This document shows, one piece after another, positions 38,842 through 50,690 of a stretch of DNA of 64,000 bases. Origin of the DNA: Schistosoma haematobium (lineage: Eukaryota > Platyhelminthes > Trematoda > Strigeidida > Schistosomatidae); NCBI RefSeq assembly GCF_000699445.3, contig NC_067197.1:28317809-28381808 (forward strand), read 5' to 3'. A program made the position numbers and the translations under genes. The notes under the pieces are model-generated. The model saw only the letters and a program-made list of their open reading frames with translations, was not told where the DNA came from and did no database searches. The number at the start of each line of letters is the position of its first letter. The stretch's first letter is position 1.

Positions 38842-39336
38842 CTTATTAGAAGACTAGTATTTGAACGAAGAATATTGTTTTTGACAAATTCTCTTCAAGT
38901 TCTACAATTATATATCCAAATTAATAATCCAAAAAATGGCCAGGTTAAGGGCTAAGTACATCGTTTAAAGCATGTGAATTTAGGATTGTTACTAATTTTT
39001 CATACAATATATCCTTCCATTAAACGTTTGACCGAGTTGTAATTGCACTATTATTTCTCTTACCTTATCTCACCCTTATTAATTTTGATCATGGATCTTA
39101 AATTTCACTTAACATATACGCAGATTCAAGTTAACATTCTATATGAGTCATATCAACATTAAGAATTTTATTGTCATTTGTTTACCAATCCTAAATTCAC
39201 ATGCTTTAAACGATGTACTTTGCAGTTAGCCTGACCACTTTTCGGATTATTAATTTGGATATATAATTGTAGAACCTGAAGATAATTTATCGAAAAAAAT
39301 ATTCTTCGTTCAAATACTAGTCTTTTAACATGATAA
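38842..39336. repeat. Long inverted repeat (foldback/MITE-like), ~495 bp
   Basis: Arm 38842-38989 and arm 39184-39336 are reverse complements along about 150 bp with few mismatches (shared: agactagtatttgaacgaag, ccaaattaataatcc, catgtgaatttaggattg). The unrelated spacer is about 194 bp. It has no coding capacity. A third, single arm occurs at 42445-42562. It lies about 620 bp upstream of the first visible Ig exon. Confidence 0.75.
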
Positions 39337-39957
39337 GAATCTTTAAACGATTAAAATGTTGTGAACAACCTATTGCGTTGAACGAGCTCAACGTGCTCCT
39401 GAAGTCTAACGTAAAGTTCACTGAAGCGAAAACTACTCTTAAGTTTATTGTTTAATATGCACCATTAAATGTCAAAATACAGTCATCAACTAGTTACAGT
39501 ATGGTAAAACACAGGCAGAAAATCCTATGACAAGAAAACAATATTATTGCTTCATCGTTCTCCACCACATCACTAGTTTACATGGCATCCATCGCAGCTA
39601 GTAGATCAATTTTACAGGTATCAATACTTAAGTATAAACTTCAGAGGTTTCATTTAAAAGCGTATGTTTTCAGATAATTCATGTCCTAAAGTACATCATT
39701 AAAAACAGATTGCAATGAAATATTTATATATCGCACTGAATTCGGCTTATCAATTTAAAATTTGTCATCATTCAGCAACTATGTACAACATTGTGGTTTG
39801 ATACATTAGGCAGTTATCAATGATGAAAGTTTAATGTTCATTAACACAAGTATATTTAATGAGAATACTGAATTTTTTCCAATAATGTTACATTTGTTTT
39901 CTTTTAAATTTTACTTAAAGTATGAAGGTATTAATTTTAGAATTCATAATTTCCTAG

Positions 39958-40143
39958 GTTATGATCGTTCTATACCGGGTTACTCTAGATTCAGAATAAT
40001 TGGTGATGTTGGACGAGGAGAGCATACATTACAAATTACAGATGTTCAACGTGATGATGCTGGAGAATATGAATGTCAAGTCACTCCAGTCCCAGTTAAT
40101 AATCATCCATTATTAAGAAGAAAAACGTATCTAGAAGTTCTTA
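39958..40143 (+). CDS. Internal exon: C-terminal half of Ig domain 1, nephrin/Kirre-like adhesion protein
   Basis: Internal exon of 186 bp: 61 whole codons plus split codons at both ends. The acceptor AG is at 39956-39957 and the donor GTAAGA starts at 40144; both introns are phase 1. The peptide contains PGYSRFRIIGD, then GRGEHTLQITD and DDAGEYECQV. It thus has the D-x-G-x-Y-x-C signature of an Ig F strand, and the R-F-x-x-x-G-D context typical of the first Ig domain of irre-module proteins (nephrin, Kirre/Roughest, Hibris). The first half of this domain, with its own Cys and Trp, must sit in an upstream exon that I could not find. The reading frame stays open for 41 codons 5' of the splice site, but that part is AT-rich and looks intronic. 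Inferred role: extracellular homophilic or heterophilic cell adhesion. The Ig call is strong; the family assignment is moderate. Confidence 0.82.
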
Positions 40144-42012
40144 GTAAGATTTAATTGAAATGTTTCTCATTGCAACGGTTTTTATTATAATCTTTTATCA
40201 CACAGTTACTGACTTATTTTAAATTTGTTGTGCACATCATTTTTAATTTGTTCAGCTGCGTCGTTGGTGGTTCGCTTTGTTTAGCATCCATTAAGTTGAT
40301 TAATTCAACAACTATCTAAAAGTAAACAACAATGATAATATGTATTATGATAGGGAAAAAACATCCGATTTCATATTTGTTAACCACTTATCCATGTATT
40401 ATGTATTAATATGTATCATTATTAATGTACTATGAGTATTAAACCTTTGTAACAATGTCATCCAAACAGCAGATAATAAGTATTATTTAACTATTTACAA
40501 TGTTATTAGAACTGTTCACTTTAAATGATAAGAGGAGGTTTAGTTATCAATACAACAAGGTGTACAGGTTTCCGATGTCTTCAACAAAACTCAAAGTTCA
40601 GTTTTTCAGTACCACTGTTTTAAAAACTGTTTAAGTTGCATAGTTTCCAATATAATCGTAATTTAGGACCTTACAAAATCTTGGTTTAATAATCACAGAT
40701 CATCACGAGAGTAGTTCTGGTTACAAAATTTTTCTTTAAATCATGATCGTACAAATCAATAAGTTACTTTCCTGTCCCCATCCTAATGTTGAAAATGCTA
40801 TTAAATACATTTTGAATTTAGTTTAAACCAGTTTTGACATTTTTATAAGGATGGTTAAAATGTAACGAAATATTGTGAATAGTATTAAAGAAAATGTAAC
40901 ACAATAAGAAGAACTAGAAGCTAGATTTTATCATTTCGTTGAAGAGGAATTTATCAATATACTCAGGATTATTTAATTTCTGTATATGCATACTTCATCA
41001 GCATGTCTTCAACGAAACTCTGGTCTGACATCAGAATCGATTTCATAACTTTCTTCATCCATTTAAAAGTTCAAGAAAATCAAACAATTGGCTGAGATAT
41101 GCCTATAATAGTTTGATTTTACTCCAAGTTATTCTGTTAATCTGAATTTTTAGTGTACCCATACACTAGTTGGGTTTTCTACCTACCAATATATAAGTTA
41201 CTTTAACTTAATTATTCTTGTTTATTAAGTTGAGGAAACAGCCATTTAACTGACTAAAATCTACAAAACAGAAGTGAAGTAATGATGGGAATATTTTCTC
41301 TCACAATCGATTTTGTATCAAAAGTCTTAGTCGCGCTAAAAATAGGCTACTATCAAACCGTACATTTCATAAGATTCGTAATTTAGTTTAGCTACTTACA
41401 TGTTTCCCGGTCGAATTTGGTTGCAAGCTATTCTTCATAATGACATCAACTAGTATAACACTTAAAATCATCATACACCGGACTACATTTTATTCCGTCC
41501 TGTCTTATTACTAGACTCCTCAGCATTCCGCATCTAATATCTCGTCCACAGGACTCGTACCTAGGACCTTCGAACTTTAAAATTCTAGATCACTGATAAT
41601 GTCTAGCTCCAAACAATACATGATGTTGTGTGAGCATTTTCCATAGTCTTTGAAGGATAAATGCCCCACACCTGAATAACTTATTGAATTATTGAACTTC
41701 TCAGTGAGTCTGACAACTTTAGACTTCTTAGTTCGAGCGAAACTGTATATATTTCCAATTTCCGTGAATTACTCCCTGACTGTCAGTTCCTGTTCATTTG
41801 TTATCATTTCTGGAAAAAAAAGCCATTTCCACAAACTATCACCACAGTGTATGGTAATTTTTGTCACTATGATGTTTTACATTTTTTTAACACATTGTTA
41901 TGAGTCACTTTCTCATGACTAGTAAATACTATAGTTACAAATCCCAAAACTAATATAAAAAATAATGCAAGACGATAACAAGTTTTTGTTTACTTTACGT
42001 GTTTACATTCAG
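40144..42012 (+). other. Intron between Ig1 and Ig2 exons
   Basis: Phase 1 intron of 1869 bp with GT/AG ends. It is AT-rich. A degraded minus-strand SINE-B copy is listed separately near 41.5 kb. I saw no other coding signal; open frames near 41.7 kb have no recognisable protein features. Confidence 0.8.
41480..41640 (-). mobile_element. Degraded SINE-B remnant in the Ig1-Ig2 intron
   Basis: Minus strand shows ctgaggagtc followed by a B-box-like gtcctaggtacgagtcctg element. The GAAAC box is lost. Confidence 0.45.
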
Positions 42013-42234
42013 TTAAGCCGAATGAACCACAGATTTTATATCAAAATATACAGTTACCCGACAGGAAATTGATCATATCTCAACCAGATCCTATTTTGCG
42101 TATTAGTTTAGTTTGTTCTGCAGTTGGTGGCCGACCAGCTCCAAATTTCAAATGGTTACTTAACCGTCATGAAATACCAAATCTGGAGGTAAAAACTAAA
42201 ACACCGATGAGTCCTAATGATGTAGTCAAAATGA
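42013..42234 (+). CDS. Internal exon: first half of Ig domain 2
   Basis: Exon of 222 bp following the acceptor AG at 42011-42012 and ending at the donor GTAAGT (42235). It is phase 1 at both ends. The split codon with the previous exon gives Ile, and the peptide then starts KPNEPQILYQ. It carries LVCSAVGGRPAPNFKWLLNR: Cys at residue 34, the G-G-R-P-A-P turn and Trp at residue 47 are the B- and C-strand hallmarks of an Ig domain. The partner Cys is in the next exon, so an intron interrupts this Ig domain between Trp and the second Cys. In irre-module proteins the second Ig domain usually opens with a similar Pro-rich linker and has a G-x-P-x-P motif, which supports the order of domains here. 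Confidence 0.85.
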
Positions 42235-43402
42235 GTAAGTCATTTACTTTAACTGGTTACTTTTTCATTGAACTTGCTACTCTCGTTTGATAAAATAAAC
42301 AGTGTAATCTTGAAGCAAATATAGATTCAGTGCAAACAAACACCTAACATACGTATTACTATTTGTTTATATACTTGACTGATAGTATAATGCAGATCAT
42401 CTAATTTAATCACTGAAAAATTCCCATTATATTAAAACACAATTGTATGAACGAAGAATTTTCTTTTCGATAATTTCTCATCAGGTTCTACAGTTATAAA
42501 TCCAAATTAATAATCCATAAAATTGGCCAGATTTAAGGCACAGTACATCATTTAAAATTGTAATTTACTTAGTAATTCTTTTAAATGAAGTTAGGTTACC
42601 TTTTCGATGGTCATCTGATACATCTAGTAATAAAGCCATAATTGATCTACCCTTATGAAAACAATAACAAATGCAGAATTTGACAGGTATATGCTAAATA
42701 GCGTTTGAAATGCTTCATGTGCATATCAACTGATTCAAAGATTTATTTTGAACCAGCTTTTCCTTACATGATTATAGAACAAACAAAGCTCTCTTCTAAT
42801 GGAGAAAAAATATATGTTAATTTATATGTATATGAAATGTATGCAGTGTATTTATGTAAACTACTATGCAAGAAGCAAGCTAATTACATTACTATCTATC
42901 AAGAATAAATTATTTAATCACTTGAAAATAAACAACTCTATAATCAAAATGACACTTCATTTTTGTAGTGAAAGTATTTGAACATTTTATTAATATCAGT
43001 GATCAGTTACAAGAAATACTATGAGGCTATAATTTCATATTTGCAATGTTGAAAATATATTCGATTATTGGATTAGTTAATGTAAGAATGAACTTCGAGA
43101 TTTCAGCTCAGTGTTATTCAATAGACTTGTTAGTTAATTGGTGATTTTATAAATGTACGTCAATGCATACTGAAATGCATTTTTAAATAGCAAATGTGAC
43201 TTCATTAAGGAAAGTATATTCAAAAATCCTTATCACAAAATCTCTGTATAAAATGCCAAATAAGGAACAGATTTCTTATAACCACTTAACCAACATGTTT
43301 ACAATGTGAAAAACTAATGATCACAAGTTGTATTTATTTTTACTTACTTTTAATGAAATTCAGAGTATTTCTTATATGAGTTTACTTCTTCGTTTCTTCC
43401 AG
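42235..43402 (+). other. Intron inside Ig domain 2
   Basis: Phase 1 intron of 1168 bp with GTAAGT...AG ends. It contains one arm-like copy (about 42445-42562) of the long inverted repeat found at 38842-39336. The rest is AT-rich with nothing recognisable; short open frames around 42.7-43.0 kb look like chance. Confidence 0.8.
42445..42562 (+). repeat. Single-arm copy of the 38842-39336 inverted repeat
   Basis: It contains cgaagaatttt, caggttctacag and ccaaattaataatcc in the same order as the arms upstream. It lies in the intron inside Ig domain 2. Confidence 0.65.
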
Positions 43403-43603
43403 ATAATTTGCTCAAAATTTGGGGTAAATTACATCCTGTTATCAATAATAAAGAGAATGATGAACAATCAAGTCTAAGTATCCTTAAAGCTGGTTTAGAA
43501 GATGGTGATGAAATTGTATGCAGTGTGTCCAACGCTGCAACTCAAATAAATCATGATCCAATGAAACGTAATTTATCGATAACAATTATTGTAGAAGTTC
43601 ATA
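43403..43603 (+). CDS. Internal exon: second half of Ig domain 2
   Basis: Exon of 201 bp with a polypyrimidine tract and AG at 43401-43402, donor GTGAGT at 43604, phase 1 at both ends. The peptide begins NLLKIWGKLH and includes SSLSILKAGLEDGDEIVCSV, where Cys at residue 39 pairs with the Cys of the preceding exon. The end, LSITIIVEVH, fits the G strand of the domain. Joined to the previous exon it gives a complete Ig domain of ordinary length. The following intron is 5.7 kb and holds a decayed RTE-like element in sense orientation. Confidence 0.83.
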
Positions 43604-44055
43604 GTGAGTTGATGACCATTTTTCTAAATTATTTCATTGTCTTTTGTTTGTTGAATTCATAACAAATAACAAATCGAATAATTAGACAATTAGTTATTTT
43701 TAATAAGTATTGACTTTGTAATTATAAGTAAGTAAATTTATTTTACAAAGATGAAGTAATTCTCCATAAATAATAAGAAGTGACAACATATACAAATGCT
43801 TCCTCTCATTATATTGTATCTTACTAAGCATCAGGAATGCTAAAAGATAATGCATGATATATAAATGCGATCGACTATTCAGCCGAAGAACATCTCGTAA
43901 ACTTCTTTAAGTAATATAATTTTATAATCAATTTGGAATCGAGTTGATTGTGAAACAGAATAGTACGTTTATTATGATCATGAAGATTACGTAACAGTCT
44001 TTCAATAACTAGACCTTAATCCTATTTTATAACATTTTATAATGCTAATACTGAA

Positions 44056-45731
44056 TTACGGTCAAGGACAAAGAAGGCAGGACAATCACTGAAATTCAAC
44101 AACAGCGGAACAGATAAGTAGAGAACTTCGAGAAACTCCTGAATATGCTAGCTCCAATGAATCCACCGGACATCGAAGCAGCACACACAGATCTTCCTAT
44201 AGATGTCAATCCACCAACGACGGAAGAAACCAGAATGGCCATCAGACAAATCAAGAGCGGGAAAGCAGCAGGACCCGACAACATACCAGCTAAAGCACTG
44301 AAGTCAGACATCGAAGTAAATACGAACATGCTTCACCTTCTATTCAAGAAGATTTGGGAGAAGGAACAATTGTTGATGGACTGGAAAGAAGGACACCTCA
44401 TCAAGTTTCCAAAGAAAGGAGATCTGAGCAAATGTGAAAACTACAGAGGCATCATATTACTGTCAATACCAGGGAAAGCCCTCAGCAGAGTGTTGCTTAA
44501 CCGGATGAAAGACGCAGTAGACGCCCAAATTCGAGATCAACAAGCTGGATTTCGTAAGGATTGGTCGAGCACAGACCAAATTGCGACACTACGGATCATC
44601 GTCGAACAATCAGTTGAGTGGAACTCGTCACTATACATCAACTTCATTGATTATGAAAAGGATTTGACAGTGTAGATAGGAGAAAGTCGTGGAAACTTCC
44701 TCGACACTACGGAGTTCCTGAGAAGATTGTCAATATTATCCGGAACTCACACGACGGACTATAATGCCAAGTCGTGCATGGAGGACAGCTGACAGATGCA
44801 TTCCAAGTAAGGACCGGAGTCAGACAAGGCTTTCTACTCTCTCCCTCCCTCTTCCTCCTGCTGTTCGATTGGATTATGAAGACCTCGACATCTGAGGGAA
44901 AACATGGCATACAATGGACAGCTCAGAATCAATAAGAAGATTTGGACTTCACAGATCACCTAACCCTTCTATCTAATACACACAAACAAATGAAGATAAA
45001 GACAATCAGTGTAGCAGCAGTCCCTGCATCAGTAGGCCTCAACATACACTAGGGTAAAACCAAGGTGATCAAATACAACACGGAGAACAGCAATCAAATC
45101 ACTCTTGATGGCGAAACTATGGAAGATGTAGAATCCTTCACATACCTGGGCAGCATCATCGATGAACAAGGAGGATCAGATGTAGATGTAAAGGCAAGGA
45201 TTGGTAAAGCAAGGGTCGCATTCCTACAACTGACGAACATATGGAACTCAAAACAACTTTCAACCAATATCAAAGTGAGAATCTTCAATACGAACATCAA
45301 GGCAGTTCTAATGTATGGAGCTGAAACTTGGAAAACTACTATAATCATCATCACGAAGGTACAAGTGTTTATAAATAGCTGTCTACGCAAGATACTCAAC
45401 ATCCATTGGCCGGGTACCATCAGCAACAGCCATCTGTGGGAGAGAACAAATCAGCTTCCATCTGAAGGGGAAATTAGGAAAAGACGATGGAAATGGATAG
45501 GACATACATTACACAAATCATCAAACTGCATCACGAGGCAAGCCCTAATTAGGAATCCTGAAGGGAAGCGGAAAAGCGGAAGGCCAAAGAACACATTATG
45601 TCGGGAATTAGAATCAGATATGAAAACGATGAATAACAACTGGAAGGAGCTGGTAAAGATAGTCCAGGACAGGGTTGGATGGAGTGTGCTGGTGAGCGGC
45701 CTATGCTCCTTCACGAAGAGTAAGTAAGTAA
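44056..45731 (+). mobile_element. 5'-truncated RTE-like non-LTR retrotransposon, inactive
   Basis: Sense-oriented LINE fragment coding for reverse transcriptase. The first open part (44145-44675) shows IKSGKAAGPDNIPAKAL, KGDLSKCENYRGI and LYINFIDYEK, the RT fingers and palm entry seen in schistosome RTE-type elements. A one-base loss near 44660 turns the expected A-F-D-S into a frameshift and early stop. The next segment has an in-frame stop, and the catalytic F-A-D-D box is F-T-D-H (44945-44959), so activity is lost. The last open frame (45065-45727) covers the C-terminal part: [35 protein letters not shown] and [15 protein letters not shown]. It ends with AGTAAGTAAGTAA, the short repeat tail of the family. 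The endonuclease and 5' UTR are missing. The clade name RTE is from recognition, not a search. Confidence 0.85.
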
Positions 45732-46232
45732 TATTGAATTAAGTAACTTCTAGCCGAGCTGTTCCCTATTTTGCTTCAATAATATATCATTTTTAGAATA
45801 GGCATACAAGAATGAGCTTTTTATAATCTCAAAATCAGTATACTTGAACTGTTTTTTAATTTTTCATCACCAATGATTCAGTTATTGAGAATGTAAGGAA
45901 AGTCAACTATGTCCCTGTCTAAATAATTAAACATTGATATTGATGTGATTTATATCACTGCTTTGTTTTCCATAATCAATGATGGTATTTTAAGTATAAA
46001 AGTATGATTAATACCACGTATTAGAGTATACATCTAACAAAAATCACAAAACAATTGTTTTGTATCAGTCTCAAAATGCAATGTAACGATATGAATAGAC
46101 TAGTAGACGAAGAATGTCATAGCGTTTTACATTTAGAAGTAAAAAAATAACATATTTTTTGTCGATACACTACATTATCTGAGCATTACTATGGAGTTTT
46201 ACATTTTCAGTCTATCTTGTCGCCTTTCACTA

Positions 46233-46235
<3 letters not shown>

Positions 46236-46271
<36 letters not shown>
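46236..46271. repeat. TA microsatellite
   Basis: TA run in the Ig2-Ig3 intron. Confidence 0.9.
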
Positions 46272-46274
<3 letters not shown>

Positions 46275-47671
46275 TTTTAGACAAGCAACAGTTCAGTTAT
46301 TGTTTCATTGTTTTACGTGTGTTTGTCTAGTGCTCAAAGATAACTAATAAACATTAAACCAATCGTTGTACCTGATATACTTCCCTTCATCCATATACTG
46401 CTATTGCATATCTACGAAAATTGTCTGGAACATGAAACATGATTTTGGTATGAAATAAAGTTAACTCAAAGATAAGCCAATTAAGTGGATAGATATTTTT
46501 ATATAATGGCAGTGTAATGATAAAAATCAAAGATTAGTTCTTATCATTTAATAATGTTATTGTTAGCGGGAGCTACCACCTTCAGATTGGTTGCATACAT
46601 TTATAATATTTTTCAAAAAATCAGTTCATTGAAACCTTGTTCCCATCAACCTGAAAATAAGGTGTCTGTATATTTATACAGTCTAAAATCTAGTCATTCT
46701 ATACTAAGATGAATAGATATTTGTTTATTTGTAAGTTTGATGATTCAAATTAAAAATATTTCGTTGCTATCCATTCCTTTCTAATTCAAGATGAATAAAA
46801 CTAGTTGGTTTAAAGTACATTAAAACTATAATACAGCTCACTTACTGATGGAAATAAGTTTAATGCAAAAAACAAGCTTCATACTAAAATATTTTTTCTT
46901 ATATCAGATGACGGTAAAAACCCGACATATTCACTAGAGTTCGTATATAGTTTTCTCACTGTATACACGAACTGTGTTTATCACGGAATTTTGTATTGGC
47001 ACACAGTTTTGTCTTCAGTTTCATATAACTTATGATTAAATGACAGTTGATTTTTAACAGCTACTATAAATTCTCCGACTAGTTGATATGAGATTTTTAT
47101 TGAAATCTTACAATCAAATTACAGAACCGATCTGCTGATTGTCCTAACAGGCATTATATGTTGAAGTGAAACGAGACACCATTTTTCGCAGCATCAGCAT
47201 TATATTTTGTTTAGTGGTGAAAACAAGCTACCAGAACTTGCACTTGCACTGGTTTAGTTTCATTAATCAATCACCTTGATAACCATTGTTATATAAATCT
47301 CAACGGTGTTTGAAATTAGAAGGCAATATGAAACGATGACTACAGTTTATTACCGGATAGAACGGATAACAAACCTACAATCACATCGAGTGATATTTAA
47401 TCTATCGACATTTTAGCTAGAGAGAGATATGTACGTAATCTGTCATGTGATAAAGCGTACACGTCTATACAGATATGATAGTAATCATAATAGTACAAAG
47501 ATATATTCAAACTGTTACTGTTCAAATAACATTATCTGTTACGTAAGTTAATAAAAAAGGTTTAACAAAATCAACCATAGTCGAAATTGATTACAGGAAA
47601 GTTTCTATAAACTCTACAACCAAATCCTACTATATAAAACAACGTTAGTTGTCATTTAGATATTATCAGAA

Positions 47672-48085
47672 GGAGTTTTGCAGAGATTTTACAAATTTCA
47701 ATAGTTGAAATCATGAGTCAATTCAAGCTAAACGACCATGGAAAAACTGGAAGCATTGGACGGCCGTTTCATCCTAGTATGGGACTCCTCAGCAGTGCGC
47801 ATTCACGATCCCGTCCCCTGCGCGAGATCCGAACCCAGGACCTATCAGTCTCACGCGTGAGCGCCTAACCACTGAGCCGACATCCAACGGTTTTAATGTC
47901 TAACTTCCACCAAACCACGAAAGTGCGCCACCGTACACCATTATCTTCAGTGAGCTGATATCTCACAACAGACCTGGTCTCGCACTGCTGAGGAGTCCCA
48001 CAATAAGACGAAGTGGCCGTTCAGTGCTTCCAGATTTTCCATGGTGATCTAGCTTCAATTGACTCAGGATTTCAACTATTGAAAT
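47672..48085. mobile_element. SINE-B composite with inverted hammerhead ends
   Basis: Left copy on minus: tail and unit junction at 47672-47735, hammerhead at 47745-47812, A/B boxes (gaacccaggacc..., cactgagccgac) to about 47975. At about 47983 a plus-strand hammerhead and tail follow without a promoter. The right core keeps CTGAGGA but has GAAGT in place of GAAAC. The two ends could pair as a hairpin around the promoter region. Confidence 0.68.
47745..47812 (-). ncRNA. Hammerhead ribozyme with complete core (SINE-B)
   Basis: Minus strand: CTGAGGA (47786-47792), stem II gtcc/ggat (one G-U), GAAAC (47766-47770), minimal stem III cgg/ccg, cleavage triplet GTC. Stem I is cactg/caatg with one mismatch. 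It is the best-preserved SINE-B hammerhead in the window. Confidence 0.68.
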
Positions 48086-48653
48086 TTAGATATTAGTAAA
48101 AATAAAAACTTACTGGTATTTACAATAGTCAAAAGAGCCGATTTTTAATTTCAGAATAATAAATTTTAAGTTTTATTTCACATAGTTCTCTCTTTATAAA
48201 TAAAAAAAAGAATCACCAGTATATAAAAACAATCTATAGGATAAACCTGATAATATAAAAAGGGGAATGATTGTTTCATTCTCTACAACTGTCTATTTTT
48301 AAATTTACAAAACAATCGTTAACTCTTATGAAACATTACAGTGATTAATTCATTTAAATTTATATCAAGTTCATTCTCCATTTAGATACTATTTAATAAC
48401 GAGTTAGTAAGAGTCAGAGGTTTTATGGTTTTAATAGTGTACTAGTTGAAACAAGGAGTGATTATTATAAAATGATACTAGACATTAATCTTGTGAAGGT
48501 CATAAGTAGTATCTGATATTAGCTTATAGTATATGTAAGAAATATATATAAAAGTTTCAACTAGCATAATGATGATTAACTTCTTTTCATTGTATCATAA
48601 TAAATTAACATAGTTTAAACACTTGAGATCGCAAAGCATATATTCAGTCTCTG

Positions 48654-48668
48654 ACACACACACACACA

Positions 48669-48704
<36 letters not shown>

Positions 48705-48705
48705 G
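48654..48705. repeat. CA/CT/TA compound microsatellite
   Basis: CA, then CT, then TA tracts in succession. Confidence 0.9.
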
Positions 48706-49328
48706 ACTGACCTCTAACTTTTGTTATTTATATCTGTCTATCTTAACTATATAAACAACCATTTTGGTTGATAAATAATTTAGAAAAACCGTTTTTTAGG
48801 AGATAATAAACAGTTAAATGAAAATATTTTCTTTATTCCTTACACATTATATACGTAATTGCGTATTTTCAGCAACTTTTTTCAGTGTATTCATAATTAA
48901 CATACTTCATTGCACTTGCCATCAAGAACAAACAACTTCAATCTTGCCGGCTCAAGGTGCATATATATATATATAGTCATGGTTACTACACTTTACTTAT
49001 TTATTTGTCTGATTATGCTTTTCTTCCCACTAAGATCAACAAACAAATTTGAAAAGTGGTTATTTATCCCTTTAAATTTTGACTATAGATTTCTCCTTAA
49101 AAAAATAATTGATTTCATCACCCGTTATTAATCATTCTAATGATTCATACCTCATTTTGTATTCGTGATTATTCAGCCTCTTTGAAGTAGTATTCTACAT
49201 AGCTCGGGGTTAATTATTTATACTTTGAAAGTGAATCCGTGCTTTTATGTTCATTCTGCTCAGAGTTGTGAAAAAGTCAAGAAATCAGATTTATTTATCA
49301 TAAATGTGTTTTTAAATTACTTTTGCAG

Positions 49329-49826
49329 CTCCTCCCGGTCCTCCGAAAATCGTCAGTCCTGAAACAAACCATGTTTATTTAGATGGTGAACAGTTACGTG
49401 CAGTATGTGTTTCCTCACCACCTGGCAAACCTTTAGGTGGACTATTCTGGAGATGGTTAATAAGAACAAGTCAAGTTGATGACAGCGATATTCAGAAAAT
49501 CAGTGGAATTGGGGGTAGGGGCGGTGCTAGACTCAGTGATTACACATCTGTTGAAGCCTATCTACAAAGTTTAGACAGTAGCAATAGTGGTGGTAGTTTA
49601 TCGCAGAAAATCGCTATGCCAGAACTATCTCAATTGCAGCAGGGAGATTTTATTTCCGAAGATGTACAACCACTACATTACACACTTACTAAAGAGAAAG
49701 ATCAATTAGTAAATACACTGATCATTCAACGAGTTACTCGGAAGTATCATGCTGCTAAACTGATTTGTGAAACTGGACATCCTGTGGGTTCTGCTCACCA
49801 AACAAGTATCACAATATTTGTGAAAC
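49329..49826 (+). CDS. Internal exon: complete Ig domain 3 with a large internal insertion
   Basis: Exon of 498 bp, acceptor AG at 49327-49328, donor GTAAGT at 49827, phase 1 at both ends. The peptide starts PPGPPKIVSP, a typical inter-Ig linker. The B-strand Cys is residue 26 (LRAVCVSSPP), the core Trp residues are 40 and 42 (GLFWRWL), and the second Cys is residue 146 (AAKLICETG). About 120 residues separate the two cysteines; roughly half that is usual. The excess is a Gly/Ser/Gln/Asp-rich stretch at about residues 47-115 (GGRGGAR, SSNSGGS), apparently a disordered loop between the C and E strands. No frameshift or stop is present. It is the most distinctive part of the gene. The Ig assignment is firm; the function of the loop is unknown. 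Confidence 0.85.
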
Positions 49827-50614
49827 GTAAGTTTTATTTTTGATTATTCTTGTGCATTTAAAGATTTCAGGTTTTAAATAAGTTATTCAGGTTCATATAA
49901 TTAGTATATGATAGTCTCACAACATGAAATTTCCTCACCAATTAATTAGTCTGCTTTATGGAGCGATTGTTCACATAACACTCGATCAATTGGTTTGAGG
50001 CGTACCTATTACCATAATTGATTTATTAATGTACAGTAGTTGATTTATGGTAGCACAAACCAAATATTATAGTGCGCTTTGTCACTTATAGACGAGACAT
50101 ATGTGAATCTAATAAAGCCCAATCTAGCTTCAAAATCTTGATCATTTTAAACTAGTTTGTAGTAATATGTTAATCATTTTAACAGCTAGAGGAAAATAGG
50201 ATTCTTTTACAAAGATTTGCTTGATTGGAAGTGTAAAGAAATAATACAACTTAAACTAAAACATAATACGTATGTACCATATAACATTCAACTAGGGATT
50301 GCAAATATACTGAGAACTCTAATAAGTAAGAAATCCTATGTAGCCAACAAACAAGATGAAAAAGCACAAGAAGTACTTTATTAAGTAATGGATCTATTTA
50401 CCACTGAAATGTTGTGACAGGTTAGTTATGAAACAGTTTTCCTAAGCGTTCCACCCAAAGTTCAGTAATTAAAATGAAGACACATTGAATGATAAAATAG
50501 TAAACAGCAGGTAATTGTTGCTATTATCTAAAATCCTAGAAAAAAGGATATGTGCAGTTTGATATTTTGAACTAGTGCCTTTAACTACTTTCATCTCCTT
50601 TTATAGAAGAAATG

Positions 50615-50690
50615 GTTTGCGGCTAGCAGTAGAATACATGGCAAGCGTTTTGCTCTACTTGAGACTGGTTGGCTTGATAGACCCGGATCC
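50615..50690 (-). mobile_element. Decayed Sm-alpha hammerhead fragment
   Basis: Minus strand ends with ttctactgctagccgc, the Sm-alpha hammerhead 3' flank, preceded by a scrambled core (gcaaaacgc). Fragment only. Confidence 0.45.

Larger units (their letters stand above)
43604..49328 (+). other. Intron between Ig2 and Ig3 exons
   Basis: Phase 1 intron of 5725 bp. It holds the RTE-like element at 44056-45731 in sense orientation, TA microsatellites near 46.24 and 48.68 kb and a composite SINE-B at 47.67-48.09 kb. The other stretches (45.73-46.2, 46.3-47.65 and 48.1-48.65 kb) are AT-rich with nothing I recognise. Confidence 0.75.

Noticed and set aside
37800..39957. Search for the exon encoding the first half of Ig domain 1
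   Set aside because: No stretch with a Cys...Trp Ig pattern ending in a phase 1 donor was found by eye; it may lie further upstream or outside the window.
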